From a virus, in the IMG/VR virus record IMGVR_UViG_3300017989_000409, positions 1 through 25,909 of that record: a stretch of 25,909 nt of DNA. One strand, given 5' to 3'. Shown here in pieces: positions 7,550-14,346 of the stretch. Made by a program: the position numbers and the translations under genes. The notes beneath the pieces were generated by a model. The model saw only the letters and a list, made by a program, of their open reading frames with translations. It searched no databases and was not told the DNA's origin. The number at the start of each line of letters is the position of its first letter. Positions within the stretch are counted from its first letter, which is position 1.

Positions 7550-7577
7550 TTGACTGGCGATGTTTCGGCCGTATGCT
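7550..7577 (+). promoter_or_regulatory. Candidate sigma70-type promoter for the capsid transcript
   Basis: TTGACT (7550-7555) and TATGCT (7572-7577) are separated by 16 bases, matching 5/6 and 4/6 of the sigma70 consensus. A transcript would start near 7584, giving a leader of about 300 bases before the capsid ATG. It sits in the only long gap of the head region. This is pattern matching only; the host's promoter rules are unknown. Confidence 0.3.
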
Positions 7578-7782
7578 GAGGGTGTGAGGTGTGATCTGAA
7601 TGTTGTGTTTCAGAATTGCGAGGGTTGATCTGATGAGCTGGTGATAACGCGTAGTGCCGGTGCCGGAGATCTCCGCGGAGTCCGGAGTAGTCGGTATCGG
7701 TGCGAGGGTGACGGAGTGCGCGGAGTTCGTACTGAAGCCCGCGGCTGTTGAGGCCATGGTATTTTCTGGTTGAGGTTGCGCG

Positions 7783-7837
7783 ACGCGGAGTACGGCGCGG
7801 ATCTCGATTCCGACAGACACTGATTTACGCGGAGTAC
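7783..7837 (+). repeat. Pair of 11-bp direct repeats in the capsid leader
   Basis: ACGCGGAGTAC occurs at 7783-7793 and again at 7827-7837, 44 bases apart. The core CGCGGAGT also occurs at 7674 and 7719. These could be protein- or RNA-binding sites in the capsid leader, or chance in G+C-rich DNA. Confidence 0.5.
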
Positions 7838-7839
7838 GT

Positions 7840-7872
7840 AACGCAGTCCTTTCGAATGGCTGCGTTTTTTTT
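7840..7872 (+). terminator. Intrinsic terminator / attenuator 23 bases before the capsid start
   Basis: AACGCAG (7840-7846) pairs with CTGCGTT (7860-7866) around a 13-base loop, and eight T's (7865-7872) follow at once, the classic intrinsic terminator form. It lies directly ahead of the capsid ribosome site (GGGAGGAG) and start at 7896, so unless read-through or antitermination occurs it would block upstream transcription from reaching the capsid gene. Confidence 0.65.
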
Positions 7873-7895
7873 GTGCACGCACCGGGAGGAGAGCA

Positions 7896-9287
7896 ATGAA
7901 CGAAAAGCTGAAGGAGCTTCGGGCGAAGATGGCGAACCTGCACGAGCAGGCGCGGGCGATAACGGACGGCGCGGGCGACCGCGACCTGACGGACGAGGAG
8001 CAGGCCTCGGTGACGAGACTGCTGGACGAATACAAGGCGGTCGAGGCCGAGGCGAACGCGCTCGAGGAGAAGGCCGCACGGCAGGCGGCGCTGCGGCAGC
8101 AGATCAGCGACGCCGGCGATACGCTGGAGAAAAGTCACGGGCGCGTGCTGGGCATGGCGCGGCCGACGGCGGACCGGCGCACGCAGGAAACCCATGCCGC
8201 AATGGACAGCTCGCGCGAGCGCGTGCTTGACGACCCGAAGGGCGGCTTCCGGGATTACGGCGAGTTCTGTAGCTCGGTGATCCTCGCGGCCACGCCGGGC
8301 GAGGCGGTGGACGAGCGGCTTCGGATTATCGATGCGGCCTACGGCCAGAACATCGACACGGGATCTGAGGGCGGCTTCCAGGCGCCGCCGGAGTTCTCGA
8401 ACAAGATGATCGCGCGCATGAACCGCCGGCTGGGGCTGGCGGGCAAGGCGGACGTCGTGAGCATGACCAGCAACTACCTGCGGTTTACCGGACTGCAGGA
8501 TCACGATCGCAGCACCACCGCGTACCGCTACGGCGGCGTGATCGTCTACATGGTCGGCGAAGGGAAGCAGATCACGCGCAGCACGCAGAAGACTCGCGCG
8601 ATAGAGCTGAAGCTGCACAAAATGTGCGCGCTGTCGTACGCGACGTACGAGGAGATCAAGGCGGTCGCGAACATGGGCACGCGTCTGCTGGACTCGCACG
8701 GCGGCGCCCTGGGCGACACGATGGAAGAGCAAATGATGTTCGGCACCGGCGTGAACCAGCTTCAGGGCGCGTTCAACGCGCCGTGCTGCGTGTCGGTGGC
8801 GAAAGAGTCCGGCCAGGTGGCGGACACAATCGTCGCGGAGAACGTGGCGGCCCTCGAGGGCGCGCTGGCGGAGGAGAGCGAAGAGGACGCGGAGTTCTTC
8901 TACAACTCCGAGTGTTTCCCGCAGCTCCTGTTTATGAAGGTGGACATCGGCACGGGCGGCGCGCCGCTGATGACGGTCGGTCGCGGGATGGAAGGCAAGC
9001 CGTTCCGGACGATCCTCGGGCGCCCGGCGCACAAGACAAACAAGTGCGAGGCCCTCGGCGACGCGGGCGATATCTGCCTGGGCGACTTCTCGAAGTACGT
9101 CCTCGGCATGCGCGGCACGGTGGACACGGCCATGAGCGTGCACCTGCGGTTCGACTACGTCGAGACGTGTTTCCGGTCGATCGTGGAAGTGGACGGCCAG
9201 CCGTACTACGAGCAGGCGCTGACGCCGCGCAAGGGCGCGAGCGGCCGTACGGTAAGCCCGTTCGTCAAGGTGGCGGAGCGGGCCTGA
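7896..9287 (+). CDS. Major capsid protein, HK97 family
   Basis: This 463-residue shell protein has an N-terminal helical coiled-coil stretch (about residues 1-70, Lys/Glu/Ala-rich), the delta/scaffold domain typical of HK97-type capsids without a separate scaffold gene. A linker follows, then the HK97 core beginning near residue 110. A recognisable part is the GSEGGFQAPPEF segment, corresponding to the family's 'G.lvP..f' motif. The S49 protease encoded just upstream would be expected to remove the N-terminal domain at an undetermined site. Strong ribosome site GGGAGGAG. It sits alone after the long gap and terminator-like hairpin, suggesting separate control of this most abundant product. 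Confidence 0.95.
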   Translation: MNEKLKELRAKMANLHEQARAITDGAGDRDLTDEEQASVTRLLDEYKAVEAEANALEEKAARQAALRQQISDAGDTLEKSHGRVLGMARPTADRRTQETHAAMDSSRERVLDDPKGGFRDYGEFCSSVILAATPGEAVDERLRIIDAAYGQNIDTGSEGGFQAPPEFSNKMIARMNRRLGLAGKADVVSMTSNYLRFTGLQDHDRSTTAYRYGGVIVYMVGEGKQITRSTQKTRAIELKLHKMCALSYATYEEIKAVANMGTRLLDSHGGALGDTMEEQMMFGTGVNQLQGAFNAPCCVSVAKESGQVADTIVAENVAALEGALAEESEEDAEFFYNSECFPQLLFMKVDIGTGGAPLMTVGRGMEGKPFRTILGRPAHKTNKCEALGDAGDICLGDFSKYVLGMRGTVDTAMSVHLRFDYVETCFRSIVEVDGQPYYEQALTPRKGASGRTVSPFVKVAERA

Positions 9288-9317
9288 GTAGCAAGGCCAT
9301 AACGAAAGGAGTTTGAC

Positions 9318-9851
9318 ATGGGTGAAAACGCAAGGTGTCTCGAGAGGATGCAGATCGTCCCCGGCCAGGCCGCGGGCCCGGCCGACATCAACGGCGCCGG
9401 TATTACCGGCGATTACGTTTCGTTCAAAAACTATCGCCGCTGCCTGGTGCTGGTGTACGCCGGCGACGGCAGCGCCGGCGGCGACCTGCAGGTGGACCTG
9501 TACCAGGCCACCGACGTTTCCGGCACGGACGCGAAGGTGCTGAACGCCCTCGAGACGGAACGGATCTTCACGAAGCAGCACGCCAGCACGTTCGCCGGCG
9601 TGGAGCAGTGGACGAAGGAAACGCAGGCGACCGCGGACCAGCAGTACACGGACGCCACCTCGGGCGAGCAGGTGAACCTGTGGGGCCTCGAGGTGAAGGC
9701 CGAGGACCTGGACGCGGACAACGACTTCGACTGCATGCGGGCGGACGTTGCCGACCCGTCGGCGGCGAAGGTGGTGGGGCTGCTGTACATCCTCATGGAC
9801 CCGAAATACCCGAGCGCGCCGGAGCTGATGCTGTCGGCGATCGTGGACTAA
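9318..9851 (+). CDS. Probable head-decoration / structural protein
   Basis: This 177-residue acidic protein is Gly/Ala/Asp-rich with predicted beta-strands and no membrane segment. The GAGITGDYVSFKNYRRCLVLVYAG stretch (about residues 26-49) resembles small proteins commonly encoded straight after HK97-type capsid genes. Those are thought to be capsid-associated, but I cannot name a family firmly. AAGGAG precedes the ATG. It is 30 bases after the capsid stop and is followed by a very strong hairpin, consistent with co-expression with the capsid. Confidence 0.72.
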   Translation: MGENARCLERMQIVPGQAAGPADINGAGITGDYVSFKNYRRCLVLVYAGDGSAGGDLQVDLYQATDVSGTDAKVLNALETERIFTKQHASTFAGVEQWTKETQATADQQYTDATSGEQVNLWGLEVKAEDLDADNDFDCMRADVADPSAAKVVGLLYILMDPKYPSAPELMLSAIVD

Positions 9852-9859
9852 CCATTTCG

Positions 9860-9902
9860 GCGGCGGGGTCCGGCTGCCGCGTCGCGGCGCCGGGCCCGCC
9901 GC
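9860..9902 (+). terminator. Very strong GC hairpin between decoration and beta-helix genes
   Basis: A nearly perfect 19-bp stem forms: 9860-9867 with 9895-9902, 9869-9874 with 9889-9894 (one G-T pair, G9868 bulged), and 9876-9880 with 9884-9888 (T9875 bulged), closing on a GTC loop. It begins 9 bases after the preceding stop. No T-run follows, so it may stop transcription only partially or protect the 3' end of the capsid-decoration mRNA. ATCCGG is repeated just after it. Confidence 0.6.
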
Positions 9903-9934
9903 TCTATCCGGATTATCCGGGGAAGGAGTAGTAG

Positions 9935-10849
9935 ATGGCGGATCGAAGAGGCAAAACAGCGCTGTTCGCGAAGTGGCTGGGCGGCAGCCTGGTGATTGCG
10001 GATCAGCTTCGCACCACGGGGACCATTCTGTTCGTGCATTCGGGGACGGGCACGGACGACAGCGCGCACGGGTACAACCCGGACACGCCGCTGGCGACGA
10101 TCGACTACGCCGTCGCGAAATGCACGGCGAGCAAGGGCGATATCATCGTGGCGATGCCCGGGCATGCGGAGACCGTATCGGCGGCCGCGGGCCTGGCGCT
10201 GGACGTTGCGGGCATTACGGTGCTGGGGCTCGGCAGCGGATCGCTGCAGCCGACCGTCACGCTGGATACGGTGGACACGGCCGACGTGGACGTGGACACC
10301 GCGAACATTACCGTGGAGAACCTCCATTTCCGTGCGAACTGCGCGGATATCGCCGCGGCGATCGACGTGAACGCGGACGATTTCACGTTGCGCAAGTGCC
10401 GGTTCTCCGAAGTGGCGACGAACATGAACGCGAAGATCTGGGTGCAGGACGCCGCCGCGGGCGGGTCCGACCGGATCACCATCGAGGACTGCCACGTGGT
10501 GGCGCTCGACGCGGCCAATACGCACTTCGTCAACTTCGCCGGCACGGGTACCGGGCACCGGGTGCGCCGGAACGTGCTGATAGGCAACTGGGGCACGATG
10601 GCGATCGGCGGCGCGGGCGTGGTGACGAACGTGGAGATCTCCGACAACAAGATCTCGAACGCGGCCACGGACAACGACTCGTGCATCAACCTGGCCGCGG
10701 CGGCGACGGGCGTGGTGATGGGCAACAAGTGCTGCGGCGGCGCGGCGCAGGCCAACGGCATTACCGCGCAGGGCTGCGCGCTGTGTGAGAACTACTACGG
10801 CGTCGTCGGCGAGGACCTGAACGGCATCCTGGAGCCGATCGCAACGTAA
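9935..10849 (+). CDS. Right-handed parallel beta-helix structural protein in the head module
   Basis: The protein has 304 residues. After a short N-terminus (1-30) comes a segment (about 33-80) with the pattern 'V.SGTGTDD...GY.PDTPLATIDYAV..C..SKGDIIV..PGH.ET', typical of parallel beta-helix (pectin-lyase-like) proteins. It is followed by repeated short strands with Asn/Asp turns (ITVENLHF, FTLRKCRF, ITIEDCHV, VEISDNKI, GVVMGNKC) spaced like helix coils. Such helices bind or cut polysaccharides in tail fibres. Here the gene lies between capsid/decoration and connector genes, so it may instead be displayed on the head. AAGGAG precedes the ATG, and the gene is bracketed by two strong hairpins. 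Confidence 0.8.
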   Translation: MADRRGKTALFAKWLGGSLVIADQLRTTGTILFVHSGTGTDDSAHGYNPDTPLATIDYAVAKCTASKGDIIVAMPGHAETVSAAAGLALDVAGITVLGLGSGSLQPTVTLDTVDTADVDVDTANITVENLHFRANCADIAAAIDVNADDFTLRKCRFSEVATNMNAKIWVQDAAAGGSDRITIEDCHVVALDAANTHFVNFAGTGTGHRVRRNVLIGNWGTMAIGGAGVVTNVEISDNKISNAATDNDSCINLAAAATGVVMGNKCCGGAAQANGITAQGCALCENYYGVVGEDLNGILEPIAT

Positions 10850-10861
10850 TCCTGTTTCCCC

Positions 10862-10894
10862 GGGAGGGACACGCGCGCACGCCGTGCCCCTCCC
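10862..10894 (+). terminator. GC hairpin after the beta-helix gene
   Basis: GGGAGGGACACG (10862-10873) pairs with CGTGCCCCTCCC (10883-10894), 11 of 12 pairs with one A-C mismatch, around a 9-base loop. It begins 13 bases after the stop of the beta-helix gene and ends about 20 bases before the next ATG. No T-run follows. Likely a partial terminator or mRNA-stabilising element. Confidence 0.5.
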
Positions 10895-10915
10895 ACCCTC
10901 TTGAAAGGAGAGCGT

Positions 10916-11344
10916 ATGCTGGCGAAACAAAAAGCCGACGCGGTCGAGCTTCTGGCGGAAACCACTACGGCCGCCGGCGCCGTGACGGATACCGGCGACG
11001 AGGTGGCCCTGCCGGGGATGGTGAACGGTATCGTATTTGTCCTGGACGTCACGGCCGCGGCAACGGACAACGCGGACACCCTGGACGTAACCGTGCAAAC
11101 GCTGCTGGACGGTACGAACTGGGTGGACGTGGTCGCCTTTACGCAGTGCGCGGGCGACGGCGGCGCGAAGCGGCACGTGGCGAAAGTGCTGGCCGGTGCC
11201 GCGGAGAGCATGTTCGCGGATACCACGCTGGCCGCCGGCAACGTGCGCAACCTGCTGGGCGACAAATGGCGGGTGAGCTACGCGCAGGCCGACGCGGACA
11301 GCGACGGGACGTTCACCTTTTCCGTGGTCGCCATGCCGATGTAA
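10916..11344 (+). CDS. Small structural protein, probable head decoration
   Basis: This 142-residue acidic protein is dominated by beta-strands: FVLDVTAAA, LDVTVQTLLDGTNWVDV and FTFSVVAMPM. The 'DVTV.T..DGTNW.DV..FT' layout is a beta-sandwich pattern seen in small proteins of phage head or tail modules of unknown role. The ATG at 10916 is preceded by GAAAGGAGAGCG; the upstream TTG at 10901 lies within the ribosome site and is a poor start. It directly precedes the gp6-like connector. Confidence 0.72.
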   Translation: MLAKQKADAVELLAETTTAAGAVTDTGDEVALPGMVNGIVFVLDVTAAATDNADTLDVTVQTLLDGTNWVDVVAFTQCAGDGGAKRHVAKVLAGAAESMFADTTLAAGNVRNLLGDKWRVSYAQADADSDGTFTFSVVAMPM

Positions 11345-11355
11345 GGAGGCCTCGC

Positions 11356-11952
11356 GTGGGCATTGTTACGGAGCGGGTGACCGCGCCCGAGGTGGAGCCG
11401 GTCGACGTCGGTACGGCGAAGGCGCATATGCACGTCACCGCGTCCGTCGAGGCACAGGATACTCTTATCGGCTCGCTCATCACCGCGGCACGGCGCAAAG
11501 CGGAAGCCGAGCTCGGCCGCGCGCTGATTACGCAGACCTGGAAGCTGTACCTCGATACGTTTCCGGGAAACCTCGGCATCATCAAGCTGCCGTATGCGCC
11601 GCTGCAGTCCGTTACGCACATCAAGTACTACGACGAGGAGAGCGTGCAGCAGACGATGGACGCCGAGGACTACCAGGTGGACACCAAGGACGAGCCCGGG
11701 CGGATCAAGCCGGAGGAGGACGTTACCTGGCCCAGCGTGCACGCGTGGAAGTTCAATCCGATCGAGATCCAGTACATCGCCGGCTACGGCGACAGCCCGG
11801 ACGACGTGCCGGAGGAAATCCGCCAGGCCATGCTGCTGATGATCGCGCACTGGTTCGAAAACCGCGAGGACGTGGTGCTGTCGGGATCTCCGCAGCAGGT
11901 ACCGAAGGCGGCGGAGTACCTGTTGAGCACCTGCGAGATACCGGGGCTGTAA
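11356..11952 (+). CDS. Head-tail connector, HK97 gp6-like
   Basis: This 198-residue protein is mostly helical, with a central beta segment. It matches the gp6/phiE125 gp8-type connector layout: an N-terminal 'V...EAKAHLHV....D..I..LI.AAR..AE..LGRALITQTW' block (about 19-63), then LPYAPLQSV, 'YIAGYGD.PDDVPEEIRQAML.MIAHWFENRE' and a C-terminal LL motif. It forms the ring under the portal. The GTG at 11356 follows AAGGAGG and fixes the start. Its stop overlaps the next ATG (TAATG), coupling it to the adaptor. Confidence 0.9.
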   Translation: MGIVTERVTAPEVEPVDVGTAKAHMHVTASVEAQDTLIGSLITAARRKAEAELGRALITQTWKLYLDTFPGNLGIIKLPYAPLQSVTHIKYYDEESVQQTMDAEDYQVDTKDEPGRIKPEEDVTWPSVHAWKFNPIEIQYIAGYGDSPDDVPEEIRQAMLLMIAHWFENREDVVLSGSPQQVPKAAEYLLSTCEIPGL

Positions 11953-12275
11953 TGCGCGCGGGACTGCTACGCAACCGGATAGAGATACAGCGCGCCGACG
12001 TGCGCCGCGATGCCAACGGCCAGCCCTCGCGGCTGTGGACCACCATCGCCAACGTATGGGCGGCCGTGGAACCGCTGCGCGGCGCCGAACGGTTCGAGGC
12101 GCACGCGCAGCACGCGCAGATATCCCACAAGGTGCGCCTGCGGTTCGATCCGGACGTCGCCGTTACCACGCAGCACCGACTGCTGTTCGGCACGCGGATC
12201 TTCCACGTAGAGTCCGTGGCGAACCTGTTTGAACGCGATCGCACGCTGGAACTGATGTGCCGGGAGGAGGTGTGA
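11952..12275 (+). CDS. Head-tail adaptor / head closure protein (Phage_H_T_join type)
   Basis: This 107-residue protein opens with 'MRAGLLRNRIEIQRADVRRDANGQP', followed by 'W.T.ANVWAAVEPLRGAERFEA..', and ends with a short beta strand around 'FHVESVANLFERDR.LELMC'. This is the standard pattern of SPP1 gp16-like head-closure proteins (Pfam Phage_H_T_join), which seal the connector after packaging. Both ends are coupled: its ATG overlaps the gp6-like stop and its TGA overlaps the next ATG. Length is normal for the family. Confidence 0.9.
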   Translation: MRAGLLRNRIEIQRADVRRDANGQPSRLWTTIANVWAAVEPLRGAERFEAHAQHAQISHKVRLRFDPDVAVTTQHRLLFGTRIFHVESVANLFERDRTLELMCREEV

Positions 12276-12811
12276 TGATCGACGTGCGCGTTGACTTCGA
12301 CCAGGCAACGGTGCGCAAGCTGAAACACGCCGTGACCGTGCTTCCGGAAAAGGTGTTCCGCCGGGTTACCGGCAGCGCCGCCAGCTACGCCATAACGCCG
12401 GTGGCCAAGGACATGAAGCGCGATTACCCGGGCATTGTCGGGGAGCATGTGAAGAAGAAGCGCAAAATGCTCAATCGCGTCAAGGGCGTGAGAGTTACCG
12501 TGGGACCGGAGCGCAAGACCATACTGGTGCCGACGGCATCCGGGAAGATGGTAAAGAAAGACCCGGCCGCTATCGGCCGGTGGTACGAGGAGGGCACCGC
12601 CGCGCACCTCATAAGCGCGCGGTTCAAGGGCGGCGGCATGAAGATCGGGCCGGTGGTGATTGCCGGCACGGTGAAGCACCCGGGCGCGGCGCCGCATCCG
12701 GTAGGCAAACAGGCATATCTCCGGCACCGGCGCACGGTGCTGTATCGAATGACGGACAAGCTGCTGCGCGGGATCGATAAGCAGGTGAAAAAGCTGGCGG
12801 TAGGATCGTAG
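12275..12811 (+). CDS. HK97 gp10-like neck/tail protein
   Basis: This 178-residue basic protein has an N-terminal 'V.FDQATVRKLKHAVTVLPEKVFRR' helix, a 'GRWYEEGTAAH' element near the middle and a C-terminal 'HPGAAPHPVGKQAYLRHRR' followed by a helix. This is the familiar layout of HK97 gp10-like proteins, which act at the head-tail junction in tail completion. The gp6-adaptor-gp10 gene order supports it. GGGAGGAGG precedes the ATG. In most relatives the DUF3168 terminator gene follows at once; here three extra genes intervene. Confidence 0.87.
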   Translation: MIDVRVDFDQATVRKLKHAVTVLPEKVFRRVTGSAASYAITPVAKDMKRDYPGIVGEHVKKKRKMLNRVKGVRVTVGPERKTILVPTASGKMVKKDPAAIGRWYEEGTAAHLISARFKGGGMKIGPVVIAGTVKHPGAAPHPVGKQAYLRHRRTVLYRMTDKLLRGIDKQVKKLAVGS

Positions 12812-12824
12812 GAAGGAGGGCTCC

Positions 12825-13244
12825 GTGGAGCAGGCAATGGCCGTACTGGGGATGGTGACGGACAACTGGGAACTTATTGTCGCGGTAATCGCGGCGGCGT
12901 TCGGCGTGGGCGTAAGCCTGCGGAATCGGCAGTGGTCGAAGGCGGCCGAGGCGCTGGCGTATCTGGGGCATATTGCGTACTCGGCGATCGACGAGGCGCA
13001 CGATCAGACGGGCAGTGAGGACGTCAAGGGAATCAAAACGCGCGTGAGCGACGCGGTAACGAAGATGGCCGGCGCCGTGCCCGCGCTGACGGAGGCGGAA
13101 GGCGTGGTGATGGCCCGGGTGGATCCGGACCCGGCGGTTCCGCCCGTCAAACGATTCTGGCGCCGGTTTCTCGCCGGCGAGAACTTCGCGGGCGTGGCCG
13201 CACGCGTTGCGGCCCGGGCGGCGCTGGACAAAATAACGAGATAA
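12825..13244 (+). CDS. Small single-membrane-segment protein (possible holin-like)
   Basis: This 139-residue protein has one hydrophobic helix at about residues 16-32 (ELIVAVIAAAFGVGV) near the N-terminus. An amphipathic helical region follows with 'AYSAIDEAHDQTGSEDVKGIKTRV', then a basic C-terminus. One N-terminal helix plus an amphipathic helical body recalls LLH-type phage holins, but I am not sure of the match. GGAAGGAGG precedes the GTG start at 12825; an ATG four codons later is also possible. It is the first of three genes inserted between the gp10-like and terminator genes. Confidence 0.72.
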   Translation: MEQAMAVLGMVTDNWELIVAVIAAAFGVGVSLRNRQWSKAAEALAYLGHIAYSAIDEAHDQTGSEDVKGIKTRVSDAVTKMAGAVPALTEAEGVVMARVDPDPAVPPVKRFWRRFLAGENFAGVAARVAARAALDKITR

Positions 13245-13260
13245 CGGAAAGGAGCTGACC

Positions 13261-13476
13261 ATGGGAGTGGTGAAGGGAATCAAGACGAGCGAAACGCTGC
13301 TGGTACCGGCGGTACCCAGCTGCATCGGCCGCGAACAGGGAGCCGGCATACCGCTGTGCGATCTGGACGAAAAGGCCCTCGAGGCGATCGGCAAGCAGTA
13401 CACGACTGATCTCCTGGCGAAGCGCGCCGCGATGATCGAAAAGCGCAAGGCATCCGCCCCCGCGGACGGGAAGTAA
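13261..13476 (+). CDS. Hypothetical 71-residue protein
   Basis: This 71-residue protein is not recognised. It has two Cys (in SCIGR and PLCDL) and a charged helical C-terminal half ending in a Lys/Ala tail. AAAGGAGCTGACC gives a good ribosome site. It lies between two membrane-protein genes with short gaps, so it is probably co-expressed with them. No function can be read from the sequence. Confidence 0.7.
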   Translation: MGVVKGIKTSETLLVPAVPSCIGREQGAGIPLCDLDEKALEAIGKQYTTDLLAKRAAMIEKRKASAPADGK

Positions 13477-13479
13477 GAC

Positions 13480-13875
13480 ATGACCATCCGGCCGGAGGAG
13501 ATCCAGGGACTGCGCAAGGACATCACGGAGCTTACCGTGGTGGTATCCAGCCAGCGCACCAGCGTGACGTCGCTACAGCGGTCCGTGGAGATCCTTTCCG
13601 GGTCGGTGTCGGATCTCGGAAAAACCGTTGCCGTGCTTGAGGACCGCCATCGCGCGTTCCAGGCGCCGGAACGGCCGTGTATCGAGCTGGCCGGCCACCT
13701 GAAGGAACACAACGAGGACCGCCGCATAGCGAAAACGGCGGAAGCCAACGCACGGGCCGGCGCCTGGTATGGCGGGATCGCGCATATCGTTGTAACCTTG
13801 ATCCTCGCCGCCGCCGGCGCCGCCGGAGCGGCCTGGTTGTTCGTCTCGATGATGAACCAGGGGGGAGCTCCATGA
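13480..13875 (+). CDS. Coiled-coil protein with C-terminal membrane helix (XhlA-like layout)
   Basis: The protein has 131 residues. Residues 6-58 show heptad-like spacing (ITELTVVV, VTSLQRSVEIL, VSDLGKTVAVLE), a polar linker follows, and a membrane helix spans about 98-122. A soluble coiled coil with a C-terminal membrane anchor recalls XhlA/haemolysin-like phage proteins and some holin partners, though it is longer than XhlA. The ATG follows the previous stop by 3 bases; the stop overlaps the next ATG (ATGA). Together with the 12825 gene it could form a membrane pair, but no lysis enzyme lies in the window. Confidence 0.72.
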   Translation: MTIRPEEIQGLRKDITELTVVVSSQRTSVTSLQRSVEILSGSVSDLGKTVAVLEDRHRAFQAPERPCIELAGHLKEHNEDRRIAKTAEANARAGAWYGGIAHIVVTLILAAAGAAGAAWLFVSMMNQGGAP

Positions 13876-14330
13876 TTACCGTGGAAACCGCCGTGCGCCA
13901 GATTCTAATATCGGACACGGACGTTGCGGCGGAACTGGCCGGGAACATTTACCCGGACGCCGCGCCGCAAAACATCGTGGACGCCGACCCGTCGAAGTTC
14001 CGGCCGTACGCCGTGTACGAGATTATTGCCGACGCGGCCGAGCATCACATCGCCGCGTCGTCGGGCCTGGCGTATGCCGTGCTGCGGTATACATCCGTGT
14101 CGATGAATGCCACGGAGGCGCGTGCCATCAGCGAGGCCATTCGCGAGGCCCTCGACGGCTATTCCGGCGTGGTAACGGTGGGCGCGGAAACCCTGGCCAT
14201 AGAGGTGATTACCATCGAGCGCACCCGCAGGAATTACGCACCGCCGCGCGACGCCGGCGCGGCGGGCACGTACATGATGATTCAAGAAATGCAGATCGGG
14301 TACCAGCAGTCGGTACCCGTGTTCAGTTAA
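13872..14330 (+). CDS. Tail terminator-like protein (DUF3168 type)
   Basis: This 152-residue protein has an N-terminal helix 'AVRQILISDTDVAAELAGNIYPDAAPQ', then 'RPYAVYEIIA', then alternating strands and a helix with 'EARAISEAIREALDGY', the arrangement of DUF3168 tail-terminator/neck proteins. These cap the tail tube at the head-proximal end. Position directly before the tube gene fits. The ATG overlaps the previous stop (ATGA) and GGGGGAG precedes it. Confidence 0.8.
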   Translation: MITVETAVRQILISDTDVAAELAGNIYPDAAPQNIVDADPSKFRPYAVYEIIADAAEHHIAASSGLAYAVLRYTSVSMNATEARAISEAIREALDGYSGVVTVGAETLAIEVITIERTRRNYAPPRDAGAAGTYMMIQEMQIGYQQSVPVFS

Positions 14331-14346
14331 CGAAAGGAGGTAACGT

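Larger units (their letters stand above)
7418..7895 (+). other. Non-coding gap before capsid gene (leader-like region)
   Basis: No credible gene lies in these 478 bases; stops occur frequently and short frames lack ribosome sites. It holds an 8-bp perfect hairpin (7437-7471), a candidate promoter (7550-7577), a 6-bp hairpin (7595-7614) and overlapping palindromes CGGAGATCTCCG (7664-7675) and CTCCGCGGAG (7671-7680). It also holds four copies of CGCGGAGT (7674, 7719, 7784, 7828) and a terminator-like hairpin with T-run (7840-7872). Such a gap is unusual in an otherwise tightly packed head operon. Confidence 0.7.

Noticed and set aside
7748-8230. 160-codon + strand frame overlapping the leader and capsid start
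   Set aside because: It is a different frame of the capsid start with Arg/Gly-rich filler, lacks a ribosome site, and runs through the terminator hairpin.
7494-9581. Long - strand frame opposite the capsid gene and leader
   Set aside because: It has no recognisable domain, is Arg/His-rich as in antisense frames, and conflicts with the certain capsid gene.
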